Origin: Delphinapterus leucas
Taxonomy: Eukaryota; Chordata; Mammalia; Artiodactyla; Monodontidae
Assembly: GCF_002288925.2 (NCBI RefSeq)
Contig: NW_022098004.1
Coordinates: forward strand, 12,413,347-12,477,346
Direction of reading: 5' to 3'
DNA length: 64,000 nt
The position numbers were made by a program, and so were the translations under genes. The notes under the pieces are model-generated. The model was not told the origin of the DNA. It did not search any database and was given only the letters and a program-made list of their open reading frames with translations. Below, one piece after another: positions 33,601 to 45,600 of this stretch. Positions within the stretch are counted from its first letter, which is position 1. Each line of letters opens with the position of its first letter.

Positions 33601-36600
33601 ATGCCCTTCTAGATGCAGATCTGAGTCGGACTGCCGGATGGACACGCGTGAAATGCCCCAGGTTGGTGGGCGGGGAAGGCAGACTTGAGGCTGGTGCCTC
33701 CGGGGCTGCAACGGCCACGGGGGAGGAGGGCAATCCCGGCAGTCTTCCCAGAAGAAGAAGGCTTAGGCCTTTGAGGAGGGGCGCGTTCTCGCCCACGGTG
33801 GAGGGCAGGGATGGGCGTGCGGAGAAAAGGCGATATCCCGCGTGTCCGGCAGGCGCCTGGAGCCTAGCGCGGGTGCAAGGGTGCGGGTGGGGGTGGACGG
33901 TCCCACTGGGCGTCGCGTGCCCGCGCGCTCCCGCAGCCAGCCGCGCCCCCGAGCCGGAGGCTCATTTGCATGGGGAGCCCGAGCGGCCAATGGGCGCGCG
34001 CGACCGGGCATGCCGGGAGCCGGGCTGGGCCCGCCGGCCTTGGCGGCGGTGGCGGGCGGGGCGAGATGGGACCGGCTCTGTACGGCGACGGCGGCGGCGG
34101 CAGCGGCAGTGGCCTGCGAGGTGGCTGAGGCGGCCGGACCAGGACCCGGGCGGCTTCGGGGCTCTCGGGAATCCGAGAGCGCGCGGCGCGGGCAGTTCGC
34201 TGTGCGCCCTGCGGGGAGCCGGGGCCCCAGGCCGACCCGACACGATGAACTACCTGGTGAGTGCGATCAGCGCAGCCAGTGCGGCCCGGAGTCCACTCGC
34301 GGTGGCCGGGGCGGCGTCCGCGCGCCAGGGAGTGTCGGCCGAGGTCCGCGTACCGGCTTGGAGGCGACCCAGCTCTACCCGCGCCCGGGGCGGTCCCAGG
34401 CGGGAAAGAGTTAAGTGAGTGGCATTTCCTGCCGGACCTGCGGGTCCTGGGAACTACGGGCCGCTGGAGCCTCCGCGGGGGCGTGACCGGGCCGGGGTCC
34501 GAGGTCCTGGAAAACCCCCTTTCTGCCCTGGCCGGGGCTCCCGGAGGCCAGGACTGCGGAGGATCCCAGAGCCTGCGCACCCCGGGGGCGGCTGGAAGGA
34601 CCGGACTCGGGGGCCGCCGGCCGGTAGGAGAGTTCCTGGATCCGGGAAAGTTGCTGGCCGGAGGCCCGCTCTCCCTCTGCCGGCCGCTGCCTGCTGGGTG
34701 ACCTTGGGCCTGTGAGCTCTGTCTCCGAGCCTCACTTTCCATCGCTACGAGGAGCGGTCCGAGGTCCTTTGGACCGTGAACTTCCAGGAAGCAGGGTGGC
34801 GATCCGTGTGTTTTGGAGTGAGGGCTGCCCATGCCCCCAGGTTAGGGGTTGAGGGGTGGGTGAGCAAGCGCGGGTGTCCACGGAGAAGTTAATAATTAAC
34901 CCCCGGCCCGCCCGCGCTGGATTCCGGGACCCAGGGCGGGAGATTCTCGGTTATTACCTACCGTGGTTGCAAAAACGGTTGTAGGAGCCGGGTCTTGGCA
35001 GGGGAGTCCAGGGCCGCGCCGCGATCCCGTGGTCCTAGCCTCCGCGGGTAGAGCGTGGGAGCTGGGGAGGGGCGGGGCCGCTGCCCGGGTGGCCGCAGCC
35101 CCGGCGCCCAGCCCCTCATTGCTGCTGCAGAGCCCAGAGCGGTGTTGAAAGATTCGGAGAAGCTGAGATTTGCTGAGGGCCGGGCGTGGTCAGGGAGTGT
35201 GAGGGGGTTAGAGTCTGGGGAGATGTTGGGGTCTCCCATCCCTCGGTAGGAGCAGTGGCTCCCTAACTGGTCTTGAGAACAGGGAGTTTATTTCCTTGGC
35301 ACTCTTAGCATGAGGAAGAGTTATTTCCTTGGCACTCTTAGCATGAGGAAGAGTCTAAGCTGGGAGGTACTCTCTGGGTTTGCTGTGCAGATTTCAGCCA
35401 GGCAGGGAGATGTTCCTCATCCCCCTGGGCTGGGGGACACGCCTCCCGCCCATGACTCTTTCCTTTCCAGGGTGGAGAGCTGATGGTGGGAGTGGAGGGA
35501 TGGCAGGGCTAACAGGCTTAGAAAAGCAGGAGAAGGGCCCAGGTGCAGGTGGAGACTGGCAGGAAGGGAGGTCTGGGAGGACCTGCCGGCAAGCTCTCCT
35601 GGCACTAGCACCCACTACCCGCTTGCCGTGGGCAAGGAAGGAGTCCTGTAGGTGCCGGGTGGAGGCAGGGCAGGGCAGCCCCAGCTTCTGCCAAGGCAGT
35701 CACCCTCAGCTCCCGGTGATTTTAAAAGAGGGTGACTTTTACGCTTGTGCTGAACAGAGACGTTAGCGTTGTGGGCTGGCATCATCTCCCCAGGCTTGGG
35801 CAAGGGATTGAAGTAAGGGCAGTGCCACTAGGGAATCCTTCCTAATCAGGAAGGGCCCCTAAGACACCTGCTCTCCCCGCGAGTCATATAGATGGTACCA
35901 ATGGGGAGACTGAGGCACAGAGAGGGGCAGTTACTTGTCCTCACAGAACCGTATCCAGAACATAGTCTCCTGGTATGGCCCCATGCTCTAGCCACGTGCT
36001 CCCCCTGCCCTGGGATTGAGGGTGCTCTGGCCCTTGGGGTGCTGCCATGCTCTACTGGGGCTGCCAACTTGGTGGGGTCTCTCTGGCTCCAGAACTGTTC
36101 CTTAGTAGCCCCCTCCTGGCCTCCATTATTCTTTTAGGAGATCCCACCACCCTTTGTCTCTCAGGCCTGGAGAACTCCCTCCACCATGCCCCAGGAGCCC
36201 ACAGCCAGTTGGGGCAGCCAGAACCAGCCAGCAGGTGGAAGGGGGAGGAGCAGTGTTAGAGTCATGCTTGGAGGGCAGGCTGTAGGGTAGGGCGGGGACA
36301 GGGTCATTCTCCAGCAGAGACACTGGCCAAATTCCTCCTCCTCTGGATCCTTAAGGCCCACAAATAAGGGGCTACAGAGTGGCCTCCCTCCAGGGGGCAG
36401 GCTGGGCCCTCTAGCACTGGGGAGAGGCCCTGGCTCTCTCTCTGTCTCGTTGTGCTAACTTCCTCCCACCTCTGAGTGAGGAGTGGGGCAGAGTACCAGC
36501 CTGCCGTGGAAGGAGCTCAGAGGGTGGAGGGGCAGGGCCCCGTCTCAGTCCCCTGTTTCCATTGCGTATCCTGAAGTCAGGGGCTTGGTACTTTTTTTGA

Positions 36601-39600
36601 GCTGGAGAACCCTGCTTTTTGTGCCAGTGTGTCCTCCTCCATCCCTGCAGAAGCAGACGTTGCTGCTCTAAGGGCTGCTGAAAGCTGTCATTTAGGGCTG
36701 GAGAGGGGCAGAGCTGAGGAGGCTTTAGATGTCCAGGTGGGGAAACTAAGGCTTCGTAAGGAGTGAAGTCCCTGCTGTCCCACCCGGGCTTCTGCCTCTG
36801 CCCCTCCAGTGGCATATCTGGGGCTGGCCACGGTGGGTTACCAGGGCCTGGTACTGTCCCTGAAGTGAAGGTCAACCTCATGCTGGGCCCTCTGCTGAGA
36901 GACCAAATCCCAAGACTGAACAAGCCGGTCTACTCAAACATGTCTGGGGTCTGTCAGCCTGGGTCGGTTCCCTGGGCTGGGTGGCAGTGATGAGGGTTCT
37001 AAGGGGTTGAGGACCACTCCCAAGCTGTCAGAAGTTGGGGTGGGCTGGAGGGTGGAGGGCTCCGCTCTCGTGTCACCCGCATGGGCTCCTTGGTGCCCTG
37101 GCCCCAGGCCCACCTGTTCCCACCGTCCGAGGTGTGTTGGGGGCTGCAGATGCCATGTTCTGCAGTAGGAGGGCCCTCCCCATGCCACCTCTCTTCCTCT
37201 GCCCAGCCTCGCAGGGACAGTGTCTGGGATGCCCTGGCAGGAGTGGGGCCAGGGGCCTGCTTCGGCCCAAGAGCTGGGCACAAAGACATCTGCTCTTGCC
37301 ACTGTAGCAAGGCCAGTTCAGGGCTCCTGATTGTCTGAGGGGGCTGCTGGTGGTGGCCACCCACAGGTGGGTTTTTAGTCTTTTGTTCTGTAGACCTGTC
37401 CTCTGGGTGCTGTCAGGCATGGGGCTGAGGACCCCCACACGGCCCCTGCTCTGTCCTCTGAGCCTCAGGCACTGCCAAAGCAGGCAGGGAAGGAGCCATG
37501 CTCCCCTTGTCCCGTTGGAGTGGCTCTGGAATGGGAGGCTCATCCACGCTTGTCACGCTGAGCACTGAGGACTTGAACCCAGACCCTGGTCACTCAGTTG
37601 TCCTGGAAGAATTAAGGGGAGGGTGATGCCAAGGCCTGCTGTTGCGGAGTTCCACAGGATGAGGGTGTGGGGCCTCCTGGGAAGGGAAGAGGCGCTGCCC
37701 TCCCAGCCCCATCGCAGCCGGGAGGCGGAGCAGAGGATTGTCAGGACCCTGGCCAGTGGGCCTGTAGCCGCTGCCCCTCCGGCGGGGTTCCCAGGGCACA
37801 AGTGAGCAGCGGTTGTGGGTGTAGACCGCCACTTGGGCACACGTCCGTCAGGCCTGTATCCAGTGGCCACGGGGGCTCCTTGGGACAAGCAACCAGAATA
37901 CCCCAGAAATAAACTTGGCCCAGGTTTGAGATGGTTCTTTGTATGAAGAGAACTAGAGTTTCCCTAGTGACTGCTGTGTGTGGGGCTCTGTGCCTGGGGC
38001 TGGGGTGTATGTCAGGGTGGGGGACAGGGAGGGATGGAAAAGCCCTGTGAAATTTCCACTCCTGGCTTCCATGGACCTAAGCAGTACCCCGGGAGCCACC
38101 CAGCTCTGCACTTTGTCATACAGCAGATCTGCCTCTGCCACTTCCTGACCATGACCCTGGCGAGTCAAGTGTCTGTTGTGCACCTCAGTCTCTCCATCCG
38201 TAGGTGGAGGCAATCACAGTGTCTCACAGGGTTGAAAGAGATAATTGAGGTACATAGAAGAGCCCTGTCTCTCACTGCCGGCGTTATCGTCATCATTGTG
38301 AACTGTCAGTCTCCCCACCACCAGGTAGCACCGTCCCGCAGAGTCGGGGTTTGGGGATACCCAGAGCACATCCAGGGCTCTCTGGGGCAGCAGACCGAGG
38401 GAGAACCCGTCAGATGGCCGCTGACACGTGCCCGTTGGCGGCCAAGGCCCAGCTGCTCCGTGTCTGAGGGCCTGGGTGAGTCTGGCGCACACAATGAGGG
38501 CCATTCTCAGACCCGGCAGGGCCGTGGGGCAGCCCTCTCAGCTCCCGTGTGCAACAACCAGGGTGTTGTTCTGGGCGGGCCTGGCTGGCAGGCCACTGCC
38601 TGGGGGGTGTTGGCGTTGGGCAGGGGGCTCTCCTCTGTCCCCTCCCTCTGGGGTGAGTGAGCCCAAAGGGCCTTTCCTGGCTTTCTCAGGCGTGGCCGCG
38701 CGGCTCCCAGGGAGGGCAGGGCACCACCTTCCGCAAGGGGGGCTTTTGCCTGAACCCGCCCATCCAGCAGCCCCACGCTCAGCCCTGCTCTGGGCCAGGC
38801 CTGGCATGCATGTGCAGCGGAGGGACGTTCCCTGCTCAAGCAGACAGGCCCCTCCCATTCTGGGCACCCGGGTTGGGGGCACGAAGTGGGCAGTAATAAG
38901 AGCTGTTGATCAGCACTTCGAGGTGGGGACAGTGAGGTGTGGGTGCCCGGGGAGGGATGTGGGAGCTTTCTTGGCGGGGTGGGGGGGTGACACCCAAGTC
39001 ACGTCCTGAAGGAGGAGTAGGACACAGCGAGAGGTTTCCTAGGGTCGCGGGTGAGGCGGCTAGAGACTCGGGCGAGTCAGCAGCAGTCTCCGTGGTGCCT
39101 TGGAGCCAGGTGGCTGGCAGAGTTGGCCTGGACTGCGATGGTGCCCTGGTGGTGTGCCCCTCCCAGAGGTCACAGCTGTGTCCTCTTGTGAGCTTGGGGG
39201 AAGCACTTGATGGGCCCAACAGTGAGGAAGGCTGGAAAGCCAGGTTCTAGGTAGACTGACCCCGCTCTTCCAAGCTGGGACAAGACACTGGGTCCTGGGG
39301 AGCATGTCCAGAGCAGGAATGCTCAGGTGGTGTGGGTTTTGCCTTATTCTGCCATGGGATGCCACCATTTGGACGACATGGACTGAGCTCTCCCTGCAGC
39401 ATCCCAAGGCACCCTGCAGTGTGACCGGCCCAGCCTGCCTGCCGGTCCAGGGCCACAGTCCTGTCTCCCCTCCAGCCTTTCCCTATTTCAGTGTCTTGGC
39501 TCATGCCTGCGCTCTGCCCACATGCCCTTCCCTGGCTGGTTTCATGGTCGCCTAGTTTTCGGTCTTCATGAGTCATCTGAAGTGTCCTCCTTGGGGGAGG

Positions 39601-42600
39601 CCACCTCTGACTGTCCTATGTGTAGTGGCCCTGTTGCACATGCCACATCTCCCCCTGCCCTGGCAAATCGTTTTGTGTCTGCCTGCCCTGCTGGGATGCA
39701 AGCCCCGTGCAGACAAGGGCCTGGTCGACCTAGGCTTGCACCGTCTTGCAGGGCCTGGCCCAGCACCTGGCAGAGGGCAGATGCCAGGTGAATCTTTTAT
39801 TAAACAAAAGAACTTCCCTATGAAACCAGGATTGTCACCTTAACACAAGGGATCTGGGTGCTCAGAGAGGCTAAGGGACTTGCCCAAGGTCCCCAGCAGT
39901 GGGAGGGAGAGCCAGGCCCAGGTCTGGTCTTAGCTGCTGCTCAGCACTGGAGGGAGAAGTGTGTCAGGAGCAGCTGGAGAGGCTTAGGGGCCCAAAGGGG
40001 CGGGTGCTTGGCCAGCTGGAGCGCTGCGGCGCCAGCAGTGCCCAGGACTGTGGAGCGCCTGCCTTGGGGGCTCGGCGGGGGGAGGGGGGCACCAGCTGAC
40101 GCAGGCAGAGGAGCTCCTGGTGCCAGGCGCCTGGTGCCACGTGCCCACCCTGAGAGGTGCTTCCCAGCCTGGCTCCGGCCTCCCCGGACTATACAGTTGC
40201 AGTTGGAATTGGCCTTGACTGCTCATCGAGCTTATACCCAGGAGGTGAGAGCTGGCCACCCTGGGCACGAGAGGCCCTGGTAGCTCCCTGGGCAGCTCTC
40301 CTGGGTCCAGGGGACCCTCCCTCCACCCCCTTCCCCCTCCCGCTGGACCTTGCCCTTGGCAGAGCTCTCCAGCCTCCCTGAGAGCCCAGCCCTGCCCAGC
40401 AGGGCCTGGCCGAAGCCCCTCTGCCAGCCTTCCCTGGGCTGCCCTCCTCTAAGAGGTGAGGGGCCTCTGAAGGGCATTCCCCTCTGTCTGCACCCTGCCC
40501 CCTTTGACTGGGCTGGAGGGGAATTTTCCTGTGACTCACTCTGCTGGCACTTCCTGTGGTCACCAGGGCAGGGGCTGAGGGGACCCAGAGGGGTGGCTCT
40601 GTGTTCTGGGGTCATTGGGGGAGGGTGGGTTGGGTGTCCCGCCCCCCTGACGGGGTGTGATTCCCTGAGCAGGCTGCAGACCATATTTGGGAAACTTGCT
40701 TTTCCTGCAGGCAGCCTGGGGATGGGACCCATGAGTCCAGTGGGCAGCAGGGCAGCCCCCGCCCCATCTGTTCCTTCTGGGGCTTTGGCCTCTGACCTGC
40801 TTCGGCCTTGTCCGTCCCATCCTGCCTTGGAGCCTAGGAGGTAGTCCACTGTTTTCTTTTTCAGGGTGTATATTTTTTCAACCCCCAAACCAAGAAATGC
40901 TCATTAAATACAAATTGAAAATTTCTGAGAAGCAGGAAGAAAAAGCATCCCCCATTGTCTCAAACATTACCCTCTCCCCAGTTGTTAAGTTCAAGTGACA
41001 TTTTATTGAGGACTCATTTATGCCTCAGTGCAGTGATAACCGTCCTGACTGTGGTGTGGACAGTGTTGGCGCCGCCAGTAGTTCTGAGGGCCCTTGCCCT
41101 GGCGCTCACCTTGGTGCAGGGTGAATTCGCTTGCTCTGCTCTCTGTGCGCTGCCTGCCTGGGCTGGCTTCTCCCCTGGGCCTTGTCCCTCCTGGCTCCCA
41201 GCTTTCTGGCCTCTGGGTCCTTCTGAGCTGCCCTGGAGGAGTGGGCTTCCCGCCATTGCGCCCCCGAGTCTGAGCGTGCAGTCCTGGGCCTGGAGCACGC
41301 ACTGCCTGCCCCGGCTTCCCCCGTGGGCTGCCGTCCCCCTTGATGGTGTTCCGTCCTCTTCCCTAATCCTCACTGTGATGGGCAGGGGAGACGGAGCTCA
41401 GAGGGGCTCCTTCCGGCTCCTGATGCTAGTGTGGAGGTGGGCCCTCCTAGACTTGGGTGAGGCCTCACCCCGACTTCTCTCTGCCCCAAGTTGGAATCCA
41501 GGGGATGAGACCCAGGCCCACGTGGGGAAGGGTGGTCCGAACCCAGGTCCCATTTCCGAGTCAGATCTAGACCAGGCTCTGCATCTTCAGTCCCCAGGAG
41601 ACTCAGAGGAGGGCAACCAGAGCTGAGGCCGGGCTGGTGGGGCCGGTGCCCAGCTGGCCTGGCACTGTCCTCTCCACAGGCCTGGCCTTCCCACCCAGGC
41701 ACCTGCTTTGCTCCTGCCCTCTGCTGGACTGACCTTGGCCCTCTGGCTGGGGCCCCCCTGTGCTATCTCTGGGCCCAGCCTGAGCCCTCACCCGCGCAAG
41801 CAGCAGAGGCCAAGGACTGAAAATGTGGGGCCTGTCCACCCGGTTCTCTGTCCCCGGTGAGGTTCTGGGCCTGCCGGCACAGTGCCTGCCAATGCTGGGG
41901 TCCTCCTGTCTGTCCCCACAGCCTCGCCAAGGCCTGCACAGGCTGCTGGGCTACTGGGCCTCTGCACGGAGCGTGTGTCCCGGCTCCAGGAGGGTTTGCC
42001 GACTCATGGAACCCATAGCAGCGGTTCTGGGGTGCCTGTGAGAATTAACAGGAGAATTACAGGAGTAAAGAGCGGGGCTGGGCGTGGGGTGCTGTCCTTC
42101 TGTGGCCGTCCTCAGTCTGTATGGGACTGCTTCCTTGTTTTGCTTTATTCTCCCCATTTATTCCTGATGCCTGTCTCATTCCCGTCCCTCTTCCAGAAGC
42201 ACCCATGCAAATGTAATGTGTCTGGAATCTGCCCTTGGACAAGTGTCTGTGAAAAATACATAGAGTTCTTTTGTAGGTATTCGTAACATTTACGTAAAGC
42301 GTTCTGGGCTGTAGATCTCCTGTTTGTTCCTCTGACTCGGGAGGGTGTGGCTGGTGTTCCTCACCAGACACCTGGGCACCTGCTGGAGCACAGAGCAGAG
42401 TCGCAGGTCTGTCCCGCTTTGCTGGCTGGATCCCTGAACGTCCTTTGTGGCCATCTTGGCCATTCTGGTCTCCCCTTCAGAAAACTCTTCATATTTTATT
42501 GGTTTTCTGTTGGTGTTCTTGTTTTTTCCTCGCTTGTTTGTAGGAGAACCTCCAGATTCTAGATCAGTGACTCTTGTCATTTGGTGGCCTGTCACCCTGT

Positions 42601-45600
42601 CAGCTTTCTGTTGTTCCCCCACCCAACTGAAACCATTCACTTTGATGAGATTGAATCCATCTCTTTGTTTCTGTTGTTGTTACCTTATGTTTTGTGCTTT
42701 TTGTGGTCTTTTTTTCTAGGGTTTTGTTTATAATTTTTTTCCACCTCAAGGTCACAGAGATATTCTCCCACAATTCTTTTCTTTTATCAGCTCTAAGGTT
42801 ATAACTTTCACATGTAGGTGTTTGATTGCCCTTTGTTTATAACATGAGGCAAAGTGTCCAAATTGACTTTTCTTCCTATGGTGAGTGAGTTTTCCTGGTA
42901 GCATCTCGGTTACAGTCCTGCCCCCATCATCGCCGCGTGGTTCCCAGCCGCTGCTGCCTGTCCTGCTTAGGGATTGGAGTTGTGGCCTGTCCTCACGGCA
43001 GGAAGGAAGTGCCTCTTGGCATTTCATTTTCAGAATTGACCTGCTTATTTGTGGACCTCTATTCCTCTGCTTAATTCTAGAAGGATTTTTTTCCTTTGGT
43101 TGAATTCCTCCAAAAAAAAAAAAAAAAAAGAAGTTCGGCTGGCATTTTTATTGCAGTTGTAACTTATTAAGTAAGCTTGGCCCAGTTGTTACATTTTCTC
43201 CTCTGGAGTCTTTGCTTCATTAACTCCTGGATAACTTGTAGTTTCTGTTATCTGGTGGTGTCTTTTCTGTGCGGTTCCCTCCTCAGCACGGTTGATGCTT
43301 CTCGTCTGTTGGAGTCTGTGCGGTTCCCTCCTCAGCACGGTTGATGCTTCTCGTCTGTTGGAGTCTGTATGTAGATGGCATATGGCCTGCAGGTGCTGAC
43401 TGTTCTGTCCCTGTGTGTCCCCTCCCCACTCTCTGGTCTTTTCCTCCTGGCTGACTGCACTGGCGGGGCAGCAGGGAGTTGAGTTGAAGCTGGGAGGGTG
43501 TGCATCCTGTTTTCTCCCCAGGACGTGGTGGCCATTATTGTCATTATCGCTGCCTGCCCCAGCGTTAGGTCCAGCTTATAGCGTGACTCCGGGAGTATTT
43601 TTTAGAGTATCTTGAGTACCATCCTGGAGTGCAGGTGATGGCTGTGGTCAAGAGGATTTTGAGACGCTATCCAGGCTCATTTGAAAAACTGCCGGGATCA
43701 GCTGGGCCTTTTTGCCAGGGGCAGCGGGGGCAGAGGCGCGGGGATCTCGCCAAACCCTACTTAGTTCCTTTCTCGGTGCCAAGGCCAGGTGCCTCCCCAG
43801 TCCTGGAGGGGGTGGGAGCTGGGCGGGATGCTGAGCCCCCAGCGCACGTCCTCCTGCCCTCACGCCCACCCTTGTCCTCTTCCCCCAGAACGTGCTGGCC
43901 AAAGCCCTCTACGACAATGTGGCCGAGTCCCCAGATGAGCTCTCCTTCCGCAAGGGCGACATCATGACGGTGCTGGAGCGGGACACGCAGGGCCTAGATG
44001 GCTGGTGGCTCTGCTCGCTGCACGGGCGCCAAGGCATCGTGCCCGGGAACCGCCTCAAGATCCTGGTGGGCATGCATGACAAGAAGCCCGTGGGGCCCGG
44101 CCCCGGCCCACCCGCCAGCTCGGCCCTGCCTCAGCCCAGCCTCCACCCCCCGGCAGCCCAGTACACACCCATGCTGCCTGCCACGTACCAGCCCCAGCCG
44201 GACAGTGTCTACCTGGTGCCTACCCCCAGCAAGACTCAGCAAGGCCTCTACCAAGCCCCTGGGCCCAGCCCCCAGTTCCAGTCTCCCCCGGCCAAGCAGA
44301 CAGCCACATTCTCCAAGCAGATGCCCCATCACCCGTTTCCCAGCCCAGCGCCAGACCTTTACCAGGTGCCCCCGGGGCCTGGCAGCCCTGCCCAGGACAT
44401 CTACCAGGTGCCGCCTTCCGCTGGGATAGGACACGACATCTACCAGGTCCCCCCATCCATGGATGCACGGAGCTGGGAGGGGACGAAGCCACCAGCCAAG
44501 GTAAGGCCTCCCTGGGTGGCCAGGCAGCCCTCCTGGTGGGTTTTGGCTGGGCCCAATTTTTGGATGCAGCAGGGCCCAGCCAGGCACCCTTGCTTGGGAC
44601 CTCCGGGACTCCAGCAGCGGCTCCGCGTTTGGTCTGGGGTCGAGGTGGGAGGTGAGTGTCTGGGGAATGTGTTTATATGTCTGCTGACGTGGGTGTGAGC
44701 AGCCCGAGAGGAGACACCGAGCTGGCCGTGGACCGTGAGGTGGCCTTTAGCTGACAAGCCCCAGTGGAAGGGTGTCGGCAGCAGAGGACACAGCCTGTCA
44801 AAGACTGTTGTGGCAGGTGGGGCCTGACCACGGAGGCCTGAGCAGCAGCTGGGAACGGACCCCCAGGGGCCTGGAACCTTCGTGAGGGCGGAGGGTGTTG
44901 GGTAGGAGTGACCTGCCCAACCACGTCCTGGTGAAGCCATTCTGCCCAGAGGGGAGGGTGCAGGGAGCCCAGGAAAGGGGAGCTGGGAGGCACTTGAAGT
45001 GGAGAAATGGAGTATGGAGCACAGGGCCGCAGTTGGGCCAGAGTGGCTGGAAACCCAGAAGATTGGACTGGATGACAGAGTCATTTCTCTCTCACGTAGC
45101 ACGGTTGGGGGTGAGCGGTGTGGCGCTGGTGGCACCTCCGAGACTGTCGGAGCCTGTGGTTCCTCCTGGAGCGCCGGTGGTGGAGGGCGGGTCCTCCGTC
45201 TTCTTGCTCTGCCGCCTCGTCACGGGGCTCGCGGGCCAGAACAGTGGCCGTGTGAGTTCCAGCCGGCAGAGAAGGGAGGAAGGGACAAAGGGACGAGGCC
45301 AGCCAACGCGTGCCCAGGGGCTCCCACGGCCCCCCTGTGGGTGCAGCTCATCTAGATCCACACGCACCCAACCCTCTCCTCTCCTGGGCCGTGTTTGTGG
45401 GTTGTGGGCGCCTGCAGGGTGCCCTGCTCGTGACTCCTAAACCGCGGGGAGGACACTGCCTGCAGGATTGTAGGGTCACCGTGAGAGGGGCTCTTGTTCA
45501 AGTCCCTTGTGGGCTGTTACCAGTGGGAGGCTGGGCGGGGGGCGGGGCAAGGCTCTGAGCCCAGCACCTCGGCTCCACACAGACCTGCGTATGTGTCCTC

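Larger units (their letters stand above)
21602..33900 (+). other. BCAR1: BCAR1 intron between alternative first exons
   Basis: No coding exon could be supported here. Content: a 44-bp tandem duplication (22947-23034), MIR copies, CHR SINEs at 26307-26429 and 26863-27178, and L1-derived sequence at about 27225-27790. The GC-rich stretches (23.7-25.0 and 31.6-32.6 kb) have long open frames on both strands but no recognisable domain, start context or splice pattern. Confidence 0.7.
33955..34244 (+). promoter_or_regulatory. BCAR1: BCAR1 promoter 1b / 5' UTR
   Basis: The region ahead of the MNYL start codon holds an octamer motif ATTTGCAT at 33964-33971 and a CCAAT box at 33987-33991, spaced like a compact core promoter, then a GC-rich leader with CGG repeats. 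No TATA box is present. Transcription probably starts around 34030-34090. Confidence 0.6.
33800..34720. other. BCAR1: CpG island at BCAR1 promoter 1b
   Basis: Very high GC with abundant CG dinucleotides, including many CGG/GGC triplets around 34086-34110, enclosing the MNYL first exon. The boundaries are estimated by eye. Confidence 0.8.
34257..43888 (+). other. BCAR1: BCAR1 first intron (downstream of exon 1b)
   Basis: No further coding exon is supported. The start is still CpG-rich and holds an HNF1-type palindrome at 34888-34900. The rest is moderately GC-rich, relatively repeat-poor DNA with MIR copies and two tandem duplications (35288-35353 and 43266-43363). The intron closes with the acceptor at 43887-43888. 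Confidence 0.75.

Noticed and set aside
33567..34418. 283-codon open frame on the plus strand through the promoter 1b CpG island
   Set aside because: It runs through the putative promoter, 5' UTR, first exon and donor of BCAR1. The composition is Arg/Ala/Gly/Pro-rich, as expected from translating a CpG island.
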